64,000 nucleotides of DNA, from positions 1-64,000 of the forward strand of contig CAYOJF010000013.1 of the NCBI GenBank assembly GCA_964404215.1. The letters run 5' to 3'. This DNA comes from Aureispira sp964404215. Lineage in GTDB: Bacteria; Bacteroidota; Bacteroidia; Chitinophagales; Saprospiraceae. This document shows positions 59,128-64,000 of this stretch, one piece after another (the first letter of the stretch is position 1; each line of letters opens with the position of its first letter). The position numbers and the translations under genes are program-made. Below the pieces are notes generated by a model that was given only the letters and a program-made list of their open reading frames with translations, did not search any database and had not been told where the DNA came from.

Positions 59128-59733
59128 ATGATTGCCTATATCAAAGGGAAAATTACCCACAAGACACAAACAGAAGTAATAGTAGAAACAGGAGGAGGAG
59201 TTGGATACGAATTAAATATCAGTGTCAATACTTATCACGATATTAAGGACAAAGAGGAGATAACAATGTTAACTCATTTTGTGGTGAAAGAAGATAGCCA
59301 GACCTTATATGGATTTGCAGGAGAACAAGAACGAACTATGTTTCGACACCTAATTAGTGTCTCAGGTGTTGGACCTAATACGGCTAGAGTATTGTTGTCC
59401 TCTTTTTCAGCAGCAGAACTTAGAGGAGCGATTATTGCTGAAAATATTGCAACACTAAAAACAGCAAAAGGAATTGGACCTAAGGCGGCTAAGCGAATGG
59501 TATTGGAGCTGAAGGACAAATTATTGAAAGATAGTGGAGCTGAAAGTTTAGCGATTGCCAAAACTTTAACACAAAATAATGTGGTAAGAGAGGAAGCATT
59601 AGCAGCGTTAGTTGCGTTAGGGTTCAATAAGATGCAAGTGCAAAAAGCACTAAATAGAATACTGAAACAAAACCCTAGCATAGGAGATGCAGGAGCATTA
59701 ATTAAGGAAGCTTTGGCTCAACTAGCTTCTTAA
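59128..59733 (+). CDS. ruvA: Holliday junction branch migration complex subunit RuvA
   Basis: A 201-residue DNA-binding protein. Domain I (MIAYIKGKITHKTQTEVIVETGGGVGYELNIS), domain II with two helix-hairpin-helix motifs (LISVSGVGPNTARVLLSS, LKTAKGIGPKAAKRMVLELKDKL) and domain III (about 152-200, EEALAALVALGFNKMQVQKAL) are all present, with normal length. RuvA tetramers hold the Holliday junction while RuvB drives branch migration. ruvB and ruvC are not in the window. ruvA followed by sprA is a gene order often seen in Bacteroidota. An element (R8) lies just before the start. Confidence 0.97.
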   Translation: MIAYIKGKITHKTQTEVIVETGGGVGYELNISVNTYHDIKDKEEITMLTHFVVKEDSQTLYGFAGEQERTMFRHLISVSGVGPNTARVLLSSFSAAELRGAIIAENIATLKTAKGIGPKAAKRMVLELKDKLLKDSGAESLAIAKTLTQNNVVREEALAALVALGFNKMQVQKALNRILKQNPSIGDAGALIKEALAQLAS

Positions 59734-60264
59734 GAACAGACAGATTGTCTACAAGAAAAAAAAATGAAAAGACGAGCTTAAGAGTATTTTTTAGATAAGA
59801 GCATATTACCAATTAAGGTGAATTTAGACATGCTCTGAATGTAAATATACTCTAACGTCATTTTACCAAACAAAAAACATATACTTATTCGCCAAACCTC
59901 TACATATTTTTACATTAAAGGTCGTGACAAATTTATTTATAGCTTGAAATCATTTAGAGATACTCTTAGAAAATCGTAAGTCCATCATTGCAGAAGGCGA
60001 ATTTCTAGACAACTTCATAGACTAACTATTTAGGTAGTGCCGTTTTGGATAGTGTTATTACTGTTCAAAGAGTAGAGTCGTACTCTAAATGAGATGCTTG
60101 AGGGATGGAGTTAATTTCCCAATCTATGCCTAAACAGATGTTAATCTAGCTTACTGCTATAAATTTATTACGAAAATAAAGATGCAAAGCCAAGTAAATT
60201 CAATATTTTTGTTGCTTTGTACTGTTTTGTACGTTTTTGTCAGCGAATAATTCTATCTAAATAT
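59734..60264. other. Gene-free interval between ruvA and sprA
   Basis: The 531 bp have no ORF. A 39-bp remnant of the palindromic family lies at 59798-59836 (AGAGCAT facing ATGCTCT). The sequence just before sprA (around 60210-60240) is rich in TTTTG repeats (TACTGTTTTGTACGTTTTTG) and may hold its promoter, but no exact TAnnTTTG box with a -33 partner was found. Confidence 0.45.
59798..59836. repeat. Mini remnant of the AGAGCATG element family
   Basis: AGAGCAT (59798-59804) and ATGCTCT (59830-59836) form the outer arms of a 39-bp hairpin, with AATTTAGA resembling the element end. The core palindrome is missing. It may be a solo or internally deleted copy. Confidence 0.4.
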
Positions 60265-63200
60265 ATGAATCTTAAAGCCATCAGTTTTAGCTCTTTATTA
60301 CTAGTGATTACTACTAGTTTATCATGGGCTACAGGAAAGGAGTCTTTTCATTACAATATGAATGACAATTACTGGACAATACCCATTACGATCAATTCTC
60401 CAGATACACTACCACCGCTGAAAGACAGAGAAGGTAACTACATCACTGATAAACAGAAAAATCCATTTGATCTTAAAGACCCTAAAGTCATTGAGAAAAA
60501 TGTGGAGTATGATGTAGAGTCAGGTTTCTACATTGTTACGGAAACAATCGAAGGGGCTAATTATCGACCTCCTATGTATCTGACTCCCGAAGAGTATATG
60601 AAATGGAGACAGAAAGAAGAGGATAGTAACTATTATAAAGAACTTGCCGAACGTAACAAAACAGGACTCGTAACTACTGGTGACCCTATCGAACCTTATG
60701 AAGATCGTATTAGTAACAGTTTAGTAGAGAGATTGTTTTGTGGTTCTACAATAGATGTTCGCCCACAAGGTAATATTGACTTGACTTTTGGATTTGACTA
60801 TCAGCGAATCGCTAATCCTATCCTAACCGAACAACAACAACAGCAAGGTGGGTTTGATTTTGATATGAATATCCAATTGAGTGTAGTCGGTAAGATTGGT
60901 CAGAAACTACAGCTCTCTTTTAACTATAACACACAAGCTACTTTTGATTTTGATAGACAGATCAAAGTCGAGTATTTGAGCGATACCGAATGTTCCGAGG
61001 ATGATATCATCAAAAAAATAGAAGCAGGAAATGTTAGTTTCCCACTACGTTCTTCCTTGATACAAGGAAGACAGAATCTATTTGGATTCCGTACCGACCT
61101 ACAGTTTGGCCGACTAAAGGCTTCTATAGTAGCATCGCAGAGTCAAACGAAACGAAAAGAGATACAGATACAAGGTGGGTCACAGTTGCAGAATTTTGAA
61201 GTAACAGCTGATAAATACGATGAGAATAGACACTTTTTCTTGTCACACTACAATAGAAATACATACGAAAAAAATCTACAGACCTTACCTTTAGTCAATA
61301 CACTATTCAATATTACTAAACTAGAGGTTTGGGTAACCAATGATAGAAACGTAACAGAAGGTGTACGTGATGTGGTTGCCTATTCGGATTTGGGTGAAAC
61401 CGATATTACCAAAATGGTTAGTGGTAATGACTATAGACCAAGTACGGCTACTGAACAAGGAGTGGATTTATTCAATAGACGATTACCTGATAACGATGCG
61501 AATACTCTTTATAGCGAATTACTACAGAGTAGTGGTGCTAGAAGTTTGCAAAACTCTATTAGTACTTTGCAGTCTAGTTTTGGCATGACCGATACAGAGG
61601 ATTTTTCAAAAGTGCGTGCTCGTAAGTTAGCCAATACAGAATATACCTTTGATCCTAAATTAGGATATGTTTCAGTCAACACGTCTATCAAACCAACGGA
61701 TGTCGTAGCAGTTGCTTATCAGTATACTTACAATGGAAAAACATATCAAGTAGGAGAGTTTGCACAAGATTTGCCAACAGATGCCGATACGCTTAATGTG
61801 ATGCATCTTAAACTGCTCAAAGGGGTACGTACTCGAGTAGATTTGCCGATATGGGATTTGATGATGAAAAACATCTACTCTCTAGGTGCGTATCAAGTCA
61901 ATGAAGAAGACTTTATGTTGGATGTCTTTTACCAAGATCCAGGAGGAGGAGAAAAAAGATTTTTACCAGAAGGACCAATAGAAGATGAGCCATTAATTAC
62001 ATTACTTAATCTCGATAATCTTAACCGAGCGAGAGATCCTATTCCTGATGGACAGTTTGATTATGTACCAGGGATTACTATTCTGCCTCAAAATGGGCGG
62101 GTTATTTTTCCTGTACTAGAGCCATTTGGTAGCTCTTTGGCAGAGAAATTCTGGGTAGACCCCAACGATCCCGCCAGTATTCACCCTTTAGCCGAAAAAT
62201 ATGTTTATGACGAATTGTATGATTCGACTATCACGATTGCTAGAGAATATCCAGAGTACAATCGCTACATTATTAGAGGTCGTTACAAGTCCAGTATTTC
62301 TTCTGAAATTTCACTAGGAGGTTTTAATATTCCTAAAGGATCAGTAGTCGTAACAGCCGGAGGGCGTACCTTATCTGAAGGGACTGATTATACGATTGAT
62401 TATAATTTGGGTAGAATTAAAATATTGAATGAAGCTTACCTTAATTCGGGACAACCGGTACGAGTGGCATTTGAAGATAACGCTACCTTTGGTTTCAATC
62501 AACAGGGCTTTTTTGGAACTCGATTGGATTATTTTATTAATGAAAAATTCAATATAGGAGCGACCTTTTTACATTTGAATGAACGGCCGTTTACCGAAAA
62601 AGTAAATTATGGAGATGACCCTATTGCCAATAGTATTTATGGATTCGATATTCAGTACAGTACCGAAGCTCCATGGTTGACACGTGCTATTGATAAGATT
62701 CCATTGCTGAGTACTAAGGCGATGTCCAATATTTCGTTTACAGGAGAATTTGCACACCTTATTCCTGGATCACCTAATATTATTAACCAAGGTGGTGATG
62801 AAGGAGGAGCTGTTTATATTGATGATTTTGAAGGAAGTGCCAGTAACTTCAATCTTTCTATTCCTAGTCTAAATTGGGTGTTAGCATCTACTCCTAGTGG
62901 AGATGGGAGCAATCCTTTGTTTCCTGAAGCTAAACTATCCAACGATTTAAATTATAATAAGAATAGAGCGAAAATGTCATGGTATAATCTAGAACCAACC
63001 TTATCGTTTAGTGGAGGAGCAGGAATAGCACAAGATGACCAGCAGAGTATTTATGTCAGAGAAATTCAACAACAGGATGTATTTCAGAATCGCCAAAATT
63101 CAGGATTAGAATATCAAGGAATTCGAACCTTTGATATGACTTATTATCCAAAAGAAAGAGGACCTTATAATTTTAGTGTAGATGATATAGACCCTCAGAC

Positions 63201-64000
63201 AGGAGAGTTTTTGAACCCAACCGAAAAGTGGGGAGGTATAATGAGAGCATTACAGAACAATGATTTTGAGGCAAATAATATTGAATTTGTTGAATTGTGG
63301 GTAATGAGTCCTTTTAAGGAAGGTAGAGGTGGAAATGGAGGAGACCTATACATTGAATTAGGAGATGTCTCTGAAGATATTTTACGTGACTCTAGATTAT
63401 TTTTTGAAAACGGTATTCCTGATTCGAATGCCAATACAAGGGTAGATACAACAGTATGGTCTCGTATTCCAAGAACACAAGCGGTGACTAGAGCTTTTGA
63501 TAACGATCCAGCGATTCGTGATCAACAAGACATTGGGTTAGATGGGTTTAATAATGAAGGGGAAAGACAACACTATGCCAATTATTTAGACTCTTTGAGT
63601 CAAGTATTGATAGGAGGTGTTACCAACCCTGTTTATATTGCGGCAGCAGCTGACCCTGCTGGAGATGATTTTAGATTTTATCGAGATGCATTTTATGACA
63701 ATAATCCTCCTAATGGAAATACGATTATAGGTCGATACAAACAATTTAATAATCCACAAGGAAATTCATCAAATGAGCCAGGTACCACTACTGGAGTCAA
63801 CCAAACGATTTCTACAGCTACAAATGTTCCTGATTCAGAAGATTTGAATAAAGATAATACACTCAATGAGCAAGAATCTTATTTCCAATATAGAATTCCG
63901 ATTCGTAGAGACGGAGGTACAGCGAGTGATGAAATGGCATTTACAGACTACACGGTAGATTCTGTTCGTATGAATTATGAAGGTCCAGGGAATACTTCAG
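60265..64000 (+). CDS. sprA: Cell surface protein SprA, T9SS outer-membrane translocon (3' end outside window)
   Basis: The frame is open from ATG 60265 to the window edge (1245 codons, no stop). A signal peptide (MNLKAISFSSLLLVITTSLSWA) is followed by SprA-type sequence: RPQGNIDLTFGFDYQRIANP, FDMNIQLSVVGKIGQKLQLSFNYNTQATFDFDRQIKVEY, IKKIEAGNVSFPLRSSLIQGRQNLFGFRTDLQFGRLKASIVASQSQ, VYIDDFEGSASNFNLSIPSLNWVLASTP. SprA (Sov) is the very large 36-strand barrel through which T9SS substrates cross the outer membrane; full proteins have about 2300-2500 residues, so roughly half is visible. It is probably the export channel for the sorting-domain proteins encoded at 1-2916, 18272, 21549 and 38466. Confidence 0.95.
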   Translation, partial: MNLKAISFSSLLLVITTSLSWATGKESFHYNMNDNYWTIPITINSPDTLPPLKDREGNYITDKQKNPFDLKDPKVIEKNVEYDVESGFYIVTETIEGANYRPPMYLTPEEYMKWRQKEEDSNYYKELAERNKTGLVTTGDPIEPYEDRISNSLVERLFCGSTIDVRPQGNIDLTFGFDYQRIANPILTEQQQQQGGFDFDMNIQLSVVGKIGQKLQLSFNYNTQATFDFDRQIKVEYLSDTECSEDDIIKKIEAGNVSFPLRSSLIQGRQNLFGFRTDLQFGRLKASIVASQSQTKRKEIQIQGGSQLQNFEVTADKYDENRHFFLSHYNRNTYEKNLQTLPLVNTLFNITKLEVWVTNDRNVTEGVRDVVAYSDLGETDITKMVSGNDYRPSTATEQGVDLFNRRLPDNDANTLYSELLQSSGARSLQNSISTLQSSFGMTDTEDFSKVRARKLANTEYTFDPKLGYVSVNTSIKPTDVVAVAYQYTYNGKTYQVGEFAQDLPTDADTLNVMHLKLLKGVRTRVDLPIWDLMMKNIYSLGAYQVNEEDFMLDVFYQDPGGGEKRFLPEGPIEDEPLITLLNLDNLNRARDPIPDGQFDYVPGITILPQNGRVIFPVLEPFGSSLAEKFWVDPNDPASIHPLAEKYVYDELYDSTITIAREYPEYNRYIIRGRYKSSISSEISLGGFNIPKGSVVVTAGGRTLSEGTDYTIDYNLGRIKILNEAYLNSGQPVRVAFEDNATFGFNQQGFFGTRLDYFINEKFNIGATFLHLNERPFTEKVNYGDDPIANSIYGFDIQYSTEAPWLTRAIDKIPLLSTKAMSNISFTGEFAHLIPGSPNIINQGGDEGGAVYIDDFEGSASNFNLSIPSLNWVLASTPSGDGSNPLFPEAKLSNDLNYNKNRAKMSWYNLEPTLSFSGGAGIAQDDQQSIYVREIQQQDVFQNRQNSGLEYQGIRTFDMTYYPKERGPYNFSVDDIDPQTGEFLNPTEKWGGIMRALQNNDFEANNIEFVELWVMSPFKEGRGGNGGDLYIELGDVSEDILRDSRLFFENGIPDSNANTRVDTTVWSRIPRTQAVTRAFDNDPAIRDQQDIGLDGFNNEGERQHYANYLDSLSQVLIGGVTNPVYIAAAADPAGDDFRFYRDAFYDNNPPNGNTIIGRYKQFNNPQGNSSNEPGTTTGVNQTISTATNVPDSEDLNKDNTLNEQESYFQYRIPIRRDGGTASDEMAFTDYTVDSVRMNYEGPGNTS

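Noticed and set aside
59274..59681. 135-codon minus-strand ORF opposite ruvA
   Set aside because: It is an antisense shadow of ruvA, which has all three canonical domains.

Overview
The window is AT-rich DNA from a member of the phylum Bacteroidota. Evidence for this: several proteins end in a type IX secretion system (T9SS) type A sorting domain; there is a SusC/SusD pair; the 5' end of sprA, the T9SS outer-membrane translocon, sits beside ruvA at the right edge; MbnP, GSCFA, DUF5777 and ELWxxDGT-repeat families are present; and several promoters match the Bacteroidota TTTG-N19-TAnnTTTG pattern. The gene content is compatible with a Saprospira/Aureispira-like lineage, but that placement is inference. 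No tRNA, rRNA, CRISPR array, transposase or prophage was recognised.

Layout. 1-2916: 3' part of a giant Ig-like repeat T9SS cargo protein. 3614-8665: small unknown gene, a short-chain dehydrogenase interrupted by an in-frame amber codon, its TetR regulator with two matching operators, and a UvrD/AddA-type helicase. 8710-12753: minus-strand redox cluster (two di-haem cytochromes, a DUF5777 barrel, a haem-motif lipoprotein). 12978-18012: bacilliredoxin, secreted metallophosphatase, TonB-dependent receptor. 18272-24560: two tandem ELWxxDGT-repeat T9SS proteins. 24606-27376: Cys-motif membrane protein, MbnP copper lipoprotein and MbnH/MauG di-haem enzyme. 27550-33476: GlyRS, OmpA/thrombospondin-type-3 lipoprotein, WecA-like transferase overlapping crcB, and a voltage-gated cation channel with a calcium-channel-like filter. 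33729-38354: small secreted proteins with a GSCFA protein, an outer-membrane barrel, a helix-hairpin-helix protein and a goose-type lysozyme. 38466-48098: SGNH hydrolase, nadB, propeller-like protein, Crp-type regulator, trmB, O-antigen-ligase-like protein, panD. 48297-58877: beta-helix lipoprotein, SusC/SusD pair, a second di-haem peroxidase, a thioredoxin-like/YceI fusion and a YceI lipoprotein. 59128-64000: ruvA and the 5' part of sprA.

How the parts connect. Two themes dominate. One is the cell surface: at least five T9SS cargo-type proteins lie in the same 64 kb as sprA. The other is periplasmic haem and copper redox chemistry: three separate loci encode c-type haem proteins together with MbnP, YceI or DUF5777 partners, and one of them lies next to a SusC/SusD pair.

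The most striking structure not explained by genes is a family of intergenic palindromic, MITE-like elements. Their ends resemble TAAGAGCATGTTTAAA (a second subtype has AGAACTTGTTTAAA) and most have an inner AATAGC/GCTATT palindrome. They recur between about 2.9 kb and 59.8 kb, mostly just after stop codons, and in two cases the element end itself supplies the stop codon. A different 168-bp element with perfect 15-bp terminal inverted repeats lies at 15424-15591.
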